Assembly (NCBI RefSeq): GCF_004118975.1
Contig: NZ_CP035376.1
Span: 806,001-870,000, forward strand
DNA length: 64,000 nucleotides
Source of the DNA: Luteimonas sp. YGD11-2
GTDB lineage: Bacteria; Pseudomonadota; Gammaproteobacteria; Xanthomonadales; Xanthomonadaceae
Direction of reading: 5' to 3'
Position numbers and translations under genes: made by a program. The stretch's first letter is position 1; each line of letters opens with the position of its first letter. A model generated the notes under the pieces. It was not told where the DNA came from. It was given only the letters and a program-made list of their open reading frames with translations, and made no database searches. Of the stretch, positions 1 through 8,808 are shown piece by piece.

Positions 1-409
1 GACCCCGGGTCCGTGCAGCCGCATCCCGTTGGGGTGGCGCTCGAGAACGGCTGAGGGAGCCGGCGTGCTGCGGTGACGTCAGACCTCTGGCTGCCTGTGG
101 TTCGGCGCGGACTGTACGAAGCGCATCGAGCTCATGCCGCACAGGTGAAGATGTCCGTGTTCGTCCGGAGCGGTACGCAGGGGCGCCAGCCGGGTATTCC
201 GCCGGGTCGGCGCCCGATCCCGCCCTGGTCGTCGGAACACCCGGCAGGCGCCTGAGCGCAGCACCACGAGCCCAGGGGAAAGCACGCTTACGGGTCCGGA
301 TGACCGCGGCGTCCGGGCGTGGCGATTGAACAGACGCCCACGGGCCGCGGAGGCACGTCGTGGGCCGCCGTGGGACAATAGCGGGCTCCCGCCGCCGCCC
401 GCCGATGAC
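1..409. other. Leader region upstream of tkt; no confident gene
   Basis: This stretch holds no open frame I would call a gene. The first 54 bases could be the 3' end of an upstream forward gene, since one frame ends with residues ALENG and a TGA at 52-54, but there is too little to identify it. Short frames on both strands around 73-522 have Arg/Pro-rich, low-complexity translations typical of spurious frames in GC-rich DNA. The only signal seen is a -10-like hexamer at 374-379 just before tkt. Confidence 0.4.
374..379 (+). promoter_or_regulatory. Putative -10 element of tkt
   Basis: GACAAT (4 of 6 to TATAAT) lies 30 bases before the tkt ATG. No convincing -35 is present 16-18 bases upstream. 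The hexamer and the following 15 bases match a block upstream of pgk (15758-15778) at 18 of 21 positions, which supports it as a real promoter core. Confidence 0.35.
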
Positions 410-2413
410 ATGACCCAGCCGACCCGTCGCGATCTCGCCAACGCCATCCGTTTCCTTGCCGCCGACGCCGTCGAGGCCGCCAAGTCCGGCCATCCGGGCA
501 TGCCGATGGGCATGGCGGACATCGCCGAGGTGCTGTGGAACGACTACCTCAGCCACAACCCGAACAACCCGAAGTGGTTCAACCGCGACCGCTTCGTGCT
601 CTCCAACGGCCACGGCTCGATGCTGCAGTACGCGTTGCTGCATCTGTCCGGTTACGACCTGCCGATCGAGGAGCTGAAGAACTTCCGCCAGCTCGGCCAC
701 CGCACGCCGGGCCACCCGGAAAACTTCGTCACCCCGGGCGTCGAGACCACCACCGGCCCGCTCGGCCAGGGTTTCGCCAACGCGGTCGGCTTCGCGCTGG
801 CCGAAAAGCTGCTGGCGCAGCGCTTCAACCGCCCCGAGTTCGCGATCGTCGACCACCGCACCTGGGTCTTCCTGGGCGATGGCTGCCTGATGGAAGGCAT
901 CTCGCACGAGGCCGCTTCCCTGGCCGGCACGCTGAAGCTGGGCAAGCTGGTGGCGTTCTGGGATGACAACGGCATCTCCATCGACGGCGAGGTCCGGGGC
1001 TGGTTCACCGACGACACCCCGAAGCGTTTCGAGGCCTACGGCTGGCGCGTGATCCGCGACGTCGACGGCCATGATGCCGATGCCATCAAGGCCGCGATCG
1101 AGGACGCGCTGTCGCAGGACGAGCGCCCGACGCTGCTGTGCTGCCGCACTACGATCGGCTTCGGCTCGCCGGCCAAGGCGGGCAAGGAGTCCTCCCACGG
1201 TGCGCCACTGGGTGGCGACGAACTCGCCGCCACCCGCAAGGCGCTGGGCTGGGAGCACGGTCCGTTCGAGCTGCCGGCGGCGATCCAGGACGGCTGGCGC
1301 GCGGGCAATGCCGGCCTGGTGCGCGAGGAACAGTGGAACCGCCTGTTCGACGCCTACGCGCAGAAGTACCCCGACATCGCCGACGAGTTGACCCGCCGTT
1401 CGCATGGCGAACTGCCGGAAGGCTTCGGCGCGGCCGCGGATGCGTATATCCGCAAGCTGCAGGCCGAAGGCCCGGTAGTGGCATCGCGCAAGGCCTCGCA
1501 GATGGCGATCGAAGCGTTCGCGCCGCACCTGCCGGAACTGGTCGGCGGTTCCGCGGATCTCGCAAGCTCCAACCTGACGATGTGGAGCGGCAGCAGGGAC
1601 GTCGGCAGCGACGACCCCTCCGCCAACTACATCTATTACGGCGTGCGCGAGTTCGCGATGACCGCGATCTCGAACGGCCTGGCGCTGCATGGCGGCTTCA
1701 TCCCGTACGACGCCACCTTCCTGGTGTTCTCCGACTACGCCCGCAACGCGGTGCGGATGAGCGCGCTGATGGAAGCGCACGCCATCCATGTCTACACCCA
1801 TGACTCGATCGGCCTCGGCGAGGACGGCCCGACGCACCAGCCGGTCGAGCACCTGGCCAGCCTGCGGCTGATCCCCAACAACGACGTGTGGCGCCCGTGC
1901 GACGCGGTGGAATCGGCGGTGGCGTGGCGCGCGGCGATCGAACGCCGCGACGGCCCGTCCTGCCTGGTCTTCAGCCGCCAGAACCTGCCGCACCAGGCAC
2001 GCGACGAAGCGCAGCTGGGCGATATCGGGCGTGGCGGCTACGTGCTCGCGGAGGCCGGTAATGGCGCGCCGGAGATCATCCTGATCGCCACCGGCTCGGA
2101 AGTCGGCCTGGCGGTGGAAGCGCGCACGATGCTGGAAGCCGAGGGCATCGCCACGCGCGTGGTGTCGATGCCGTCGAGCGACGTGTTCGACCGCCAGGAT
2201 GCGGAGTACCGCGAAGCGGTGCTGCCGATGGCGCTGCGTCGCCGCGTCGCGGTGGAAGCGGGCGTGACCGATGCATGGCGCAAGTACGTCGGCCTCGACG
2301 GCGCTGTCATCGGCCTCGATCGCTTCGGTGCGTCGGCACCGGCGGGGGTGCTGTTCAAGCACTTCGGTTTCACCGCGCAGGCGGTGGCCGACGCGGCGCG
2401 CGCGTTGCGCTGA
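410..2413 (+). CDS. tkt: Transketolase
   Basis: Thiamine-diphosphate enzyme that moves two-carbon units between ketoses and aldoses in the non-oxidative pentose phosphate pathway (cytosol). The 667-residue product has the usual length. The N-terminal PP domain shows [17 protein letters not shown] and the ThDP/metal signature [13 protein letters not shown]; the middle domain shows [10 protein letters not shown] and GVREFAM; then [21 protein letters not shown] of the cofactor/substrate site. The frame stays open 28 codons upstream, but that extension is Pro/Arg-rich, so I chose the ATG giving [14 protein letters not shown]. No clear Shine-Dalgarno is seen. It opens the run of central-carbon genes in this window. 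Confidence 0.96.
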   Translation: MTQPTRRDLANAIRFLAADAVEAAKSGHPGMPMGMADIAEVLWNDYLSHNPNNPKWFNRDRFVLSNGHGSMLQYALLHLSGYDLPIEELKNFRQLGHRTPGHPENFVTPGVETTTGPLGQGFANAVGFALAEKLLAQRFNRPEFAIVDHRTWVFLGDGCLMEGISHEAASLAGTLKLGKLVAFWDDNGISIDGEVRGWFTDDTPKRFEAYGWRVIRDVDGHDADAIKAAIEDALSQDERPTLLCCRTTIGFGSPAKAGKESSHGAPLGGDELAATRKALGWEHGPFELPAAIQDGWRAGNAGLVREEQWNRLFDAYAQKYPDIADELTRRSHGELPEGFGAAADAYIRKLQAEGPVVASRKASQMAIEAFAPHLPELVGGSADLASSNLTMWSGSRDVGSDDPSANYIYYGVREFAMTAISNGLALHGGFIPYDATFLVFSDYARNAVRMSALMEAHAIHVYTHDSIGLGEDGPTHQPVEHLASLRLIPNNDVWRPCDAVESAVAWRAAIERRDGPSCLVFSRQNLPHQARDEAQLGDIGRGGYVLAEAGNGAPEIILIATGSEVGLAVEARTMLEAEGIATRVVSMPSSDVFDRQDAEYREAVLPMALRRRVAVEAGVTDAWRKYVGLDGAVIGLDRFGASAPAGVLFKHFGFTAQAVADAARALR

Positions 2414-2419
2414 GCAATA

Positions 2420-2470
2420 CCCTCCCTCTCCCGCGTGCGGGAGAGGGAGCCCGGCAGGGCGGGTGAGGGC
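2420..2470. repeat. Dispersed CCCTCTCCCG palindrome, copy 1
   Basis: TCCCTCTCCCG (2423-2433) and CGGGAGAGGGA (2438-2448) form a perfect 11-bp stem with a 4-base loop, followed by GGCGGGTGAGGGCG. The same core plus GGGCGGGTGAGGGCG tail recurs at 38308-38360. It sits between the convergent ends of tkt and the M23 gene and could help end transcription, but it has no U-run. Confidence 0.75.
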
Positions 2471-2564
2471 GTTCTCCGGGGCGCAGCAGCTCCTGGTCGC
2501 TGTCGCGCACCAGCGGATCCTGCAACAGCAGGGGCCGCATCCGTCGTGCATGGGGCCCAGCCCC

Positions 2565-3236
2565 TCAACGCGGCACTGTGCCCTCGCGCAGATGCGGGTA
2601 CGGGTTGATCGCCTCGCCTTCCCACCAGCGCCGTTCCGGCCCGAGCCGGAAGATCGCGAAATGCAGGTGCGGGGCGTCGTCGCTGGCATTGCCGGTGCTG
2701 CCGACCGTTCCCAGCACGTCGCCGCGGCGCAACTGCTGGCCTTCGGCGAGCCCCGGTGCGTAGGCCTGCAGGTGGGCGTAGTAGTAGGCGAACTGTCCGG
2801 ACGGATCGAACTGGTACACGGTGAGCCCGCCGCGCTCGCTGTCGAACAGCTTCTCGACGTGGCCGTCGGCGACTGCCAGCACCGGCGTCCCGGCGGGGGC
2901 CATGATGTCGATCGCGTCATGCGGGCGGCCCTCGCTGCGCGCGTCGGTGAAGGTGTCGGCCAGCTGCCCACGGTCGATGCCCTGCACCGGCACCAGCAGG
3001 GCATCGCCGGGCGCCGGCTGCAAGCGCGCTGCGGGTGCGGTACCGGGCCCGGGTGCGGCCGGCTGCCTGCCGGTGTCGGGCGGATAGGGCGCGGGTTCCG
3101 GCATGGCCCGCGGCGGGACAGGCGCCGTCGTGTCCATCGTGGCTGCCGCCGGGGTCACCCGGATCGGCCGTGACCACCACGCCCAGGCGGCGAGCGCCAC
3201 CGCCAGCAGCATGGCGAGAAGAGCGGTGATCCGCAT
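2565..3236 (-). CDS. M23-family (LytM-type) metallopeptidase, membrane-anchored
   Basis: Predicted periplasmic zinc peptidase or regulator acting on peptidoglycan cross-bridges. The 223-residue product begins with one hydrophobic segment (about residues 4-20), then a Pro/Ala-rich linker. The catalytic module follows: HDAIDIMAPAGTPVLAVADGHV carries the H-x3-D zinc pair and PHLHFAIF the second His motif. The start lies 6 bases after the stop of the L,D-transpeptidase gene, with GGAAG upstream, so the two are probably co-transcribed and both act on the cell wall. Substrate is not evident. Confidence 0.88.
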   Translation of the reverse strand: MRITALLAMLLAVALAAWAWWSRPIRVTPAAATMDTTAPVPPRAMPEPAPYPPDTGRQPAAPGPGTAPAARLQPAPGDALLVPVQGIDRGQLADTFTDARSEGRPHDAIDIMAPAGTPVLAVADGHVEKLFDSERGGLTVYQFDPSGQFAYYYAHLQAYAPGLAEGQQLRRGDVLGTVGSTGNASDDAPHLHFAIFRLGPERRWWEGEAINPYPHLREGTVPR

Positions 3237-3242
3237 GACGGC

Positions 3243-4235
3243 CTACTTCCGCATTTCCACCGGGGTGCCGGCCTCGACCGCGTCCACCAGCGCCAGAACG
3301 TCCCAGTTGGTCAGGCGCACGCAGCCGTTGGAGGCGGTTTTGCCGACGCGCGCCGGCTCCGGGGTGCCGTGGATGCCGTAGTGCGGCTTCGACAGGTCGA
3401 TCCACACCGGGCCGACGGGGTTGTTCGGGCCCGCGGCGACGGTCGCCTTGCTGTGCTCCGGGTCGGCGTCCCAGAACAGCTCCGGGTTGTAGTGGAAGGT
3501 CGGGTCCATGGCCACGGTCTCGACCGTCCATTCGCCGATCGGCAGAGGATCCTTCTCGCTGCCGGAAGTAACCGGGAACTGCGCCATCACCCGGTCGTTG
3601 CCGTCGAGCACCACCAGCGTGGCGTCGGATTCGCTCACCACGATGCGCGCGGCCTTTGCCAGCGGCGGCAGGTCACGCACGTTGGGCACGCGCAGGGTCG
3701 CGCCCACGCGCGGATCGACATCGGGATTGAGCGACTGCAGCAGTTCCGGGCTGGAGTGGAAGCGCTCGCCAAGAGCCTCCCAGGCCGATGCATAACCGAG
3801 GCGGTCGAGTTTCGACTTCTCCATCATGTCGTCGGGCACCTCGACGTACGGCGCCGCGAGGTCCTCGGCGGTCAGTGTGTGGTCGATCAGCGCCGGCGAC
3901 ACATCGGCCGCCAGCGCGTCCCAGGTGGCGTCGTCGAGTTCACCGCTGACCTCGAGACCGCGCGCGGCCTGGAAACCGCGCAGTGCGCGTGCCTGGTTGG
4001 AACCGGCGACGCCATCGATCTCGCCCGGGGAGAATCGTGCCCGCGCCAGCAGCACCTGTGCATGCAACGGCCGGCTCACCTCTTCCTGCGCAGCAGCCGG
4101 TTGCGTGTCTGCTCGCGCCGATCCGGCAGCGGCGGGCGCCGGGGTCGGCGGGTCCGCGGCGAGCGCGGGAAGCGAGCAGGCGAGCGAGAGGAGCAATACG
4201 GGCAACAGGCGCATAAGCGGGTTCCATCGGGACAT
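3243..4235 (-). CDS. L,D-transpeptidase (YkuD domain) with peptidoglycan-binding domain
   Basis: Predicted periplasmic enzyme making 3-3 peptidoglycan cross-links or attaching proteins to the wall. The product is 330 residues from the chosen start: a signal peptide ending SLPALA, a PG_binding_1-like helical module (residues about 60-110, with FQAARGLEVSGELDDATWDAL), a LysM-like stretch, and a C-terminal YkuD domain with HGTPEP and the catalytic SNGCVRLTNWD (Cys nucleophile). The frame runs to 4487, but only the starts at 4247, 4235 or 4214 leave a usable signal peptide. None has a strong Shine-Dalgarno. It leads directly into the M23 gene. Confidence 0.9.
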   Translation of the reverse strand: MSRWNPLMRLLPVLLLSLACSLPALAADPPTPAPAAAGSARADTQPAAAQEEVSRPLHAQVLLARARFSPGEIDGVAGSNQARALRGFQAARGLEVSGELDDATWDALAADVSPALIDHTLTAEDLAAPYVEVPDDMMEKSKLDRLGYASAWEALGERFHSSPELLQSLNPDVDPRVGATLRVPNVRDLPPLAKAARIVVSESDATLVVLDGNDRVMAQFPVTSGSEKDPLPIGEWTVETVAMDPTFHYNPELFWDADPEHSKATVAAGPNNPVGPVWIDLSKPHYGIHGTPEPARVGKTASNGCVRLTNWDVLALVDAVEAGTPVEMRK

Positions 4236-4288
4236 TGGCGCAACCATGGCGACGCCGGCGCCAGCCACGCGTGAAGACAACGCCCCTG

Positions 4289-4564
4289 TTATTGCGTGGC
4301 GTTCTGTCGCCGACGCTTGATCACCGTCAGCACCTGGCCGACCACGGCGGTGCCGAGGATCAGGACGTTGGTCACCACGAACACCGGGTTGGAGACCAGT
4401 GCGCTGTAGATGATGAAGAGCACCGAGGCGGCGATCTGGCCGACGAACAGCCACACCGAGACCGATTCGACGCTGTCGGCGATCCACTGCTTGCGGATCT
4501 GCCGGATGAGGGTGGCCATCAGCACCGCGGTCGCGGCCCAGCCGATCCAGTCCGCGCCAGTCAT
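4289..4564 (-). CDS. SemiSWEET/PQ-loop family small membrane protein
   Basis: A 91-residue protein with three hydrophobic helices (about residues 6-22, 42-62 and 68-84), the size and topology of bacterial SemiSWEETs, which dimerise to move sugars, and of related PQ-loop proteins. The stretch LIRQIRKQWIADSVESVSVWLFVGQ carries the family pattern of a charged loop with DS..S and W. Its ATG overlaps the TGA of the upstream CDF-like gene (ATGA), implying translational coupling. The substrate cannot be read from sequence. Confidence 0.75.
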   Translation of the reverse strand: MTGADWIGWAATAVLMATLIRQIRKQWIADSVESVSVWLFVGQIAASVLFIIYSALVSNPVFVVTNVLILGTAVVGQVLTVIKRRRQNATQ

Positions 4565-5553
4565 GCCGTCGTGTCCATGTGGTGCCCGTCCTCGTCGATG
4601 GTCACGTCCACGGTATCGATCCGCCAGTGGGTATCGCGTACACGCCGCTCGGCCTCCACCCGCTGGGTGGACGTCAGCGCGCCGGAGCCGGTGCGCACCC
4701 ACACCACGCCGCTCAGGCGCAGGCCCTCCTCGTGCAGGCGCACGCGCACGCCGCGGACCCACGCGAGCCCGGCAACCGCATCGTGCACCCGGTCAACGAG
4801 GTCGTCGGTATCGTTGCGGTCGACCTGCTGCGGGCGCGCGTCGTGGTGGTCGCGGATCGCGTTGCGCAGGTTGCGCACGCCGTCGCGCAGCACTTCGACC
4901 GCGATGAAGATCGCCGCCGCCGCATCCGTCCACCACAGCCCGAAGCCGATCCCCGCCACGCCGACGATGCCGGCCAGCGCGGTCATCCAGTCGGCCTTGT
5001 TCATGTCGGCGTCGGTGTGCAGCGGCTTGAGCTGCAGCTCGTGCGCGAGCTCCAGCTTCATCCGCCCCAGGACCACCGGCGGGATCGCCGACAGCGCCAG
5101 CACGCCCATCATCAGCCAGCCTTTCCAGATGATGGTGCCGGCGATCTCGACATTGCCGATCACCGGGTGCGCACGCGTGGCCAGCGTATGCACGCCATCG
5201 AACACCAGCAGCAGGCCGACGGCGGTCAGCGCCACCGCCGAAGCCAGGAACGCGACATCGAACGCGCGCTCGCGCCCGTTGAGGTATTCGGTGTCCGCCG
5301 CACGGCGCCGGAAGCGCGCCGCGACCAGCAGGCCGATCGGCGGCAGCAGGCTCAGCAGGTCCTCGGCCAGCGCGGTCTTCATCGCCTGCGAGCCGCCCAT
5401 CGCCAGCACCATCAGCACGCTGGTGGCGCCCAGCAGCACGATCGACCACCAGCTCAGCCGCGCGGCCTGCGCAAGCAGCCGTTGCTGGGCATCGGGCAGT
5501 GGATGCGCATCGCGCGGGCGCGACGGGCCCGCGGGCGGGTCGGTGCGGGTCAT
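4561..5553 (-). CDS. Cation diffusion facilitator-like transporter
   Basis: A 330-residue inner-membrane protein with about six hydrophobic helices and a C-terminal ferredoxin-like cytoplasmic domain (PQQVDRNDTDDLVDRVHDAVAGLAWVRGVRVRL region), the architecture of CDF metal/proton antiporters. My manual alignment to YiiP places AEDLLSLL at TM2 (family D-x3-D) and ADMNKADWMT at TM5 (family H-x3-D), so the His of the classic zinc site appears absent. It may therefore handle another ion or be divergent. ATGA overlaps join it to the genes before and after. Confidence 0.75.
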   Translation of the reverse strand: MTRTDPPAGPSRPRDAHPLPDAQQRLLAQAARLSWWSIVLLGATSVLMVLAMGGSQAMKTALAEDLLSLLPPIGLLVAARFRRRAADTEYLNGRERAFDVAFLASAVALTAVGLLLVFDGVHTLATRAHPVIGNVEIAGTIIWKGWLMMGVLALSAIPPVVLGRMKLELAHELQLKPLHTDADMNKADWMTALAGIVGVAGIGFGLWWTDAAAAIFIAVEVLRDGVRNLRNAIRDHHDARPQQVDRNDTDDLVDRVHDAVAGLAWVRGVRVRLHEEGLRLSGVVWVRTGSGALTSTQRVEAERRVRDTHWRIDTVDVTIDEDGHHMDTTA

Positions 5554-6026
5554 CGCGATGCTCCGTTCGCCAGTGCGGGCGCATCGGCATGCAGCTGGCG
5601 GTCCAACACCAGCTGCCAGGCATTCTCGCCGGGCGGCAGCGCGAAGCGACGTTCGACGAGACCGTCGGCGGTGGCGATCTTCACCGGCAACGACCACGAG
5701 GCATCCTTCCACGGCGAATCGCGGCGGTGGCCGCCAGCGACCAGGTGCAGGCGGAAATCGAGCAGTTCAAGCATCAGCGCGTCATGGCCGTCGACCACCC
5801 ACTCCACCTCCATGCCGCGGCCGTGGGCGAAGCGGCGGATCCAGTCGACCTCGATGCCCGCAGGCTCGCGGCCCGAGAGGTCGACGAATGGCGGGTCGTG
5901 GCTCAGGCCCACCCGCAACCCATGCTCATGGGCGCGCGCCAGGCTGTCTTCGGGATCGCGGGGGTAGTCGCTGCAGGCGCACAGCACGAGGAAAACGCAC
6001 AGGCAGGCGAACCGGGTCATCGACAT
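5550..6026 (-). CDS. Short solute-binding-protein-like lipoprotein
   Basis: A 158-residue lipoprotein: MSMTRFACLCVFLVLCAC ends in a lipobox cysteine, followed by a stretch like the first lobe of family 3 solute-binding proteins (LRVGLSHDPPFVDLSGREPAGIEVDWIRRFA). Typical members exceed 220 residues, so the second lobe looks shortened. It is followed, with an ATGA overlap, by the CDF-like gene and then the SemiSWEET gene, and no ABC permease is nearby. The frame opens upstream at a GTG (6056), but the signal peptide fixes the start at 6026 or 6020. Confidence 0.65.
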   Translation of the reverse strand: MSMTRFACLCVFLVLCACSDYPRDPEDSLARAHEHGLRVGLSHDPPFVDLSGREPAGIEVDWIRRFAHGRGMEVEWVVDGHDALMLELLDFRLHLVAGGHRRDSPWKDASWSLPVKIATADGLVERRFALPPGENAWQLVLDRQLHADAPALANGASR

Positions 6027-6081
6027 GGCCGGCGTTATCCGCTGGCCGGTGTGCACGGCTGGCGAAGGCCCGGGGCGTGCG

Positions 6082-6690
6082 CTACCCGAGGTGATGCACC
6101 GCGCCGGCCAGGCGGCGCACGTCGTCGAGCGTGTGGCTGACGTAGAGCATGGGCAGGCCGGTCTCGTCGCGGACCCGTTGCAGCCAGGGGATCAGTTCCG
6201 CGCGGCGGTCCTGGTCGAGCGCCGACAACGGCTCGTCGAACAGCAGCAGCGCCGGCTGCGACAGCAGTGCGCGGCCGATCGCGACCCTCTGTGCCTCGCC
6301 GCCCGACAGGTTGCCGGTGCGGCGCCCGAGCAGCGCGCCGATGCCCAGCAGTTCCACCACCGCATCGAACGCGAAGCGTTCCCCGGCGCGGCGCGCGTAA
6401 CGCAGGTTGGCGCGCACGTCGAGATGCGGAAACAGGCGTGCGTCCTGGAACACGTAGCCGACCCGGCGGCGATGTGCCGGCAGGTCCACGCCCGCTGCGT
6501 GGTCGAAGAGCACGCGGCCGTCGATCTCGATGCGCCCGGATCGCGGTCGCAGCAGGCCGGCGATGGCGTTGAGCACGGAGCTCTTGCCGGCGCCCGATGG
6601 CCCGGTCAGCGCGACCACGCGCGAGGCCTCGTCGATGCGCACATGCCGGCGGAAGCCGCCGCGGACGAGTTCGATGTCGATATGCAGCAT
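6082..6690 (-). CDS. modC: Molybdate ABC transporter ATP-binding protein, short form
   Basis: ATPase of the molybdate importer. The product is 202 residues with Walker A GPSGAGKSS, Q-loop YVFQDARLFPH, signature NLSGGEAQRVAIGRALL, Walker B LLLFDEPLSALD and switch His in VSHTLDD. It ends shortly after the ATPase core, so the C-terminal MOP/TOBE domain that binds molybdate in E. coli ModC (about 350 residues) is missing. The ATG begins 4 bases after the modB stop, giving an operon modA-modB-modC. Confidence 0.88.
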   Translation of the reverse strand: MLHIDIELVRGGFRRHVRIDEASRVVALTGPSGAGKSSVLNAIAGLLRPRSGRIEIDGRVLFDHAAGVDLPAHRRRVGYVFQDARLFPHLDVRANLRYARRAGERFAFDAVVELLGIGALLGRRTGNLSGGEAQRVAIGRALLSQPALLLFDEPLSALDQDRRAELIPWLQRVRDETGLPMLYVSHTLDDVRRLAGAVHHLG

Positions 6691-6694
6691 GCGC

Positions 6695-7378
6695 TCAGTC
6701 CGCCACGTCGCCGCGCTGGCGGCGCACCAGCCAGTCCGACAGCAGCAGCGCGCCGAACGACAGCGCCAGCGATACCGCCGCCAGGCGCCAGATCGCCGCT
6801 TCGCCACCCGGCACCTGCATCAGGCCGTACACCGCGGACGCGATGGTGAGCGTTTCGCCCGGGATCGCCGAGACGAAGGTGATGGTGGCCCCGAACTCGC
6901 CCAGTGCCTTGGCGAAACCGAGCACCGCGCCGGCGACCACGCCGGGCCAGGCCAGCGGCAGCGTGACGGTGCGGAACACCCGCCACGGCGATGCACCGAG
7001 CGTGGCCGCGGCCTGTTCCAGCCGCCGGTCCACCTGTTCGATCGACAACCGGATCGCCCGCACCATCAGCGGGAAGCCCATGATCGCGCTGGCAAGCGCG
7101 GCACCGGTCCAGCGGAACGCGAACTCGATGCCGGCGGCGCCCAGCACACGTCCGATCGTGCCCTGGCTGCCGAGCGCCACCAGCAGCAGGTAGCCGACCA
7201 CCACCGGCGGCAGCACCAGCGGCAGATGGATCAGCGCGTCGAGCACGGCCTTGCCGGGGAAGCGCCGGCGCGCCAGCAACCAGCCGGCGGCGATCGCGAA
7301 CGGCAGGCTGGCCACGGCGGCTGCCACTGCCACGCGCAGGCTCAGCGCGACGATCTCCCATTCCGCGGGCGTCAGCAT
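6695..7378 (-). CDS. modB: Molybdate ABC transporter permease
   Basis: Inner-membrane channel subunit of the molybdate importer, 227 residues with five to six hydrophobic helices. The EAA loop that contacts ModC is visible as EQAAATLGASPWRVFRTVTLP, followed by GFAKALGEFGATITF, highly typical of ModB/CysT permeases. The frame is open to 7606, but the natural start is MLTPAEWEIVALSLRVA at 7378, 7 bases after the modA stop. Confidence 0.92.
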   Translation of the reverse strand: MLTPAEWEIVALSLRVAVAAAVASLPFAIAAGWLLARRRFPGKAVLDALIHLPLVLPPVVVGYLLLVALGSQGTIGRVLGAAGIEFAFRWTGAALASAIMGFPLMVRAIRLSIEQVDRRLEQAAATLGASPWRVFRTVTLPLAWPGVVAGAVLGFAKALGEFGATITFVSAIPGETLTIASAVYGLMQVPGGEAAIWRLAAVSLALSFGALLLSDWLVRRQRGDVAD

Positions 7379-7385
7379 GCGTGGC

Positions 7386-8174
7386 TCATGGGGCGGTGAA
7401 CCCGCGAGTGCGGAAGATCGCCTGTGCCGGTGGCGTTTGCAGCCAGTCCACGAATGCCGCCGCCTGCGGATGGTCGCTGGACGCGATGCGTGCGGCCGGG
7501 TAGACGATGGGTGGATGGCTGCGGGCGGGGAAGGTCGCCACCACCCGTACCGCTGGCTCGGCCAGTGCATCGCTGGCGTACACCACCCCCAGTGGTGCTT
7601 CGCCACGTGCCACCAGCATCAGCGCGGCGCGCACGTTGTCGGTCTCCGCGACGTGCGCGGCAATGCCGTCCCACATTCCGAGGGACTGCAGAGCGGCCTT
7701 CGCATAGCGGCCTGCGGGCACGCTGCCGGTCGCAGCCAGCGCGAGCCGGCCGCCCTGCAGGCGGGCGGCCAGGTCCGTGCCGGGCGCGAGCAGGAACGCG
7801 GGTGCAGCCTCGCCGGCCGGCGCGACCAGCACCAGCGTGTTGCCGGCAAGCACCCGGCGCGTACCGGTATCGATGCGTTCGCGCTGCTGCAGCCACTCCA
7901 TCCATGCGAGGTCCGCCGACACGAAGACGTCCGCCGGTGCACCGTGATCAATCTGCCGCGCGAGCGCCGGGCTCGCCGCGTACGAGACCTGCACTGCCTG
8001 CCCGGTGTGTGCATGGAAGTCCGCTGCCGTGATATCCATCGCCTCCTTGAGGCTGGCGGCGGCGAACACGGTCAGCGGCCGGCTGGTGTCGGCGTCGCTC
8101 TGGCGTGGGCTGCAACCGGCAAGCAGAGCGAGCGCGGCCAGCACGATGATGAGGCGCATGGCCGGCTGCCTCAT
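7386..8174 (-). CDS. modA: Molybdate-binding periplasmic lipoprotein
   Basis: Captures molybdate (or tungstate) for ModBC. A lipoprotein signal MRLIIVLAALALLAGC precedes LTVFAAASLKEAMD, the family N-terminus, and further typical blocks PADVFVSADLAWMEWL, ATGSVPAGRYAKAAL and LGVVYASDAL. The ATG at 8174 overlaps the upstream gene's TGA; an internal ATG at 8159 with GAGG upstream would give the shorter, classic signal peptide, so the start is uncertain by five codons. Confidence 0.93.
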   Translation of the reverse strand: MRQPAMRLIIVLAALALLAGCSPRQSDADTSRPLTVFAAASLKEAMDITAADFHAHTGQAVQVSYAASPALARQIDHGAPADVFVSADLAWMEWLQQRERIDTGTRRVLAGNTLVLVAPAGEAAPAFLLAPGTDLAARLQGGRLALAATGSVPAGRYAKAALQSLGMWDGIAAHVAETDNVRAALMLVARGEAPLGVVYASDALAEPAVRVVATFPARSHPPIVYPAARIASSDHPQAAAFVDWLQTPPAQAIFRTRGFTAP

Positions 8175-8725
8175 GGCGCGACCACGACGGTGAGCGTGTG
8201 CAGGCCGGTCAGGGTCCGTGCATCGTCCAGCCGGCCATCGACCAGCAGCAACAAGGCATCGTCAGGTATCCCGAGGTCGTGGTCGCAGGTGTCGACCACC
8301 GCAACCGCGCGGCTGCCGCCGGCGGGGGCGAGTTCCGCCAGCGAGAACAGCACGCGGCGTCCGTCGCGTGCCTGCGCCAGCACGTAACGCGCCAGGTGCG
8401 GACCATGCAGCGCGTCCATCGGAGCCGCGCCGCTGGTGCGCAGCAGGTCGATCAGCGCGACGCCCACGCAGCGCAGGGTCTGCCCGGCAATCGGTATGGC
8501 GATCGGCCTGCGGGCAGCGTGTGACAGGGTCCTGGCATCCAGCGGCACTGCGACCGGCGACGGCACCGCCGGTGCGCGCGGAACGGACGCGCGCAGTCGC
8601 GGGTCGTGGGTCGTGCGGGCGGGCGGGGAAACGTCAGCATCCACGGTGGCGATCGACGGATGTCCGGCACAGCCCGCCAGCAGCGGGACCAGCAGCAGCG
8701 GACGGAGGCGGGCGGCGCAGGGCAT
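8171..8725 (-). CDS. Lipoprotein with sulfite-oxidase-like molybdopterin-domain fold (predicted)
   Basis: A 184-residue lipoprotein (LLLVPLLAGC lipobox). The segment from about residue 85, TLRCVGVALIDLLRTSGA ... YVLAQARDGRRVLFSLAELAP ... LLLLVDGR, matches in spacing and wording the small single-domain proteins of the oxidoreductase molybdopterin-binding family (their usual phrase is ARDGYRVVFSLAEL). Whether it still binds cofactor is unknown. Its stop overlaps modA's start, so it is the first gene of the mod operon, which supports a molybdenum-linked role. Family assignment is from memory of motifs, not a search. Confidence 0.6.
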   Translation of the reverse strand: MPCAARLRPLLLVPLLAGCAGHPSIATVDADVSPPARTTHDPRLRASVPRAPAVPSPVAVPLDARTLSHAARRPIAIPIAGQTLRCVGVALIDLLRTSGAAPMDALHGPHLARYVLAQARDGRRVLFSLAELAPAGGSRAVAVVDTCDHDLGIPDDALLLLVDGRLDDARTLTGLHTLTVVVAP

Positions 8726-8808
8726 CGGACGCTCGACGTGCGGATGCGCCGCAGTCTACGCGCTCACCCCAGCGGTACAGGCCTACGCGCGCTGCGCGCA
8801 GGCGCCGG

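Noticed and set aside
79..522. 147-codon reverse frame overlapping the start of tkt
   Set aside because: Overlaps well-supported tkt coding sequence and has a low-complexity translation.
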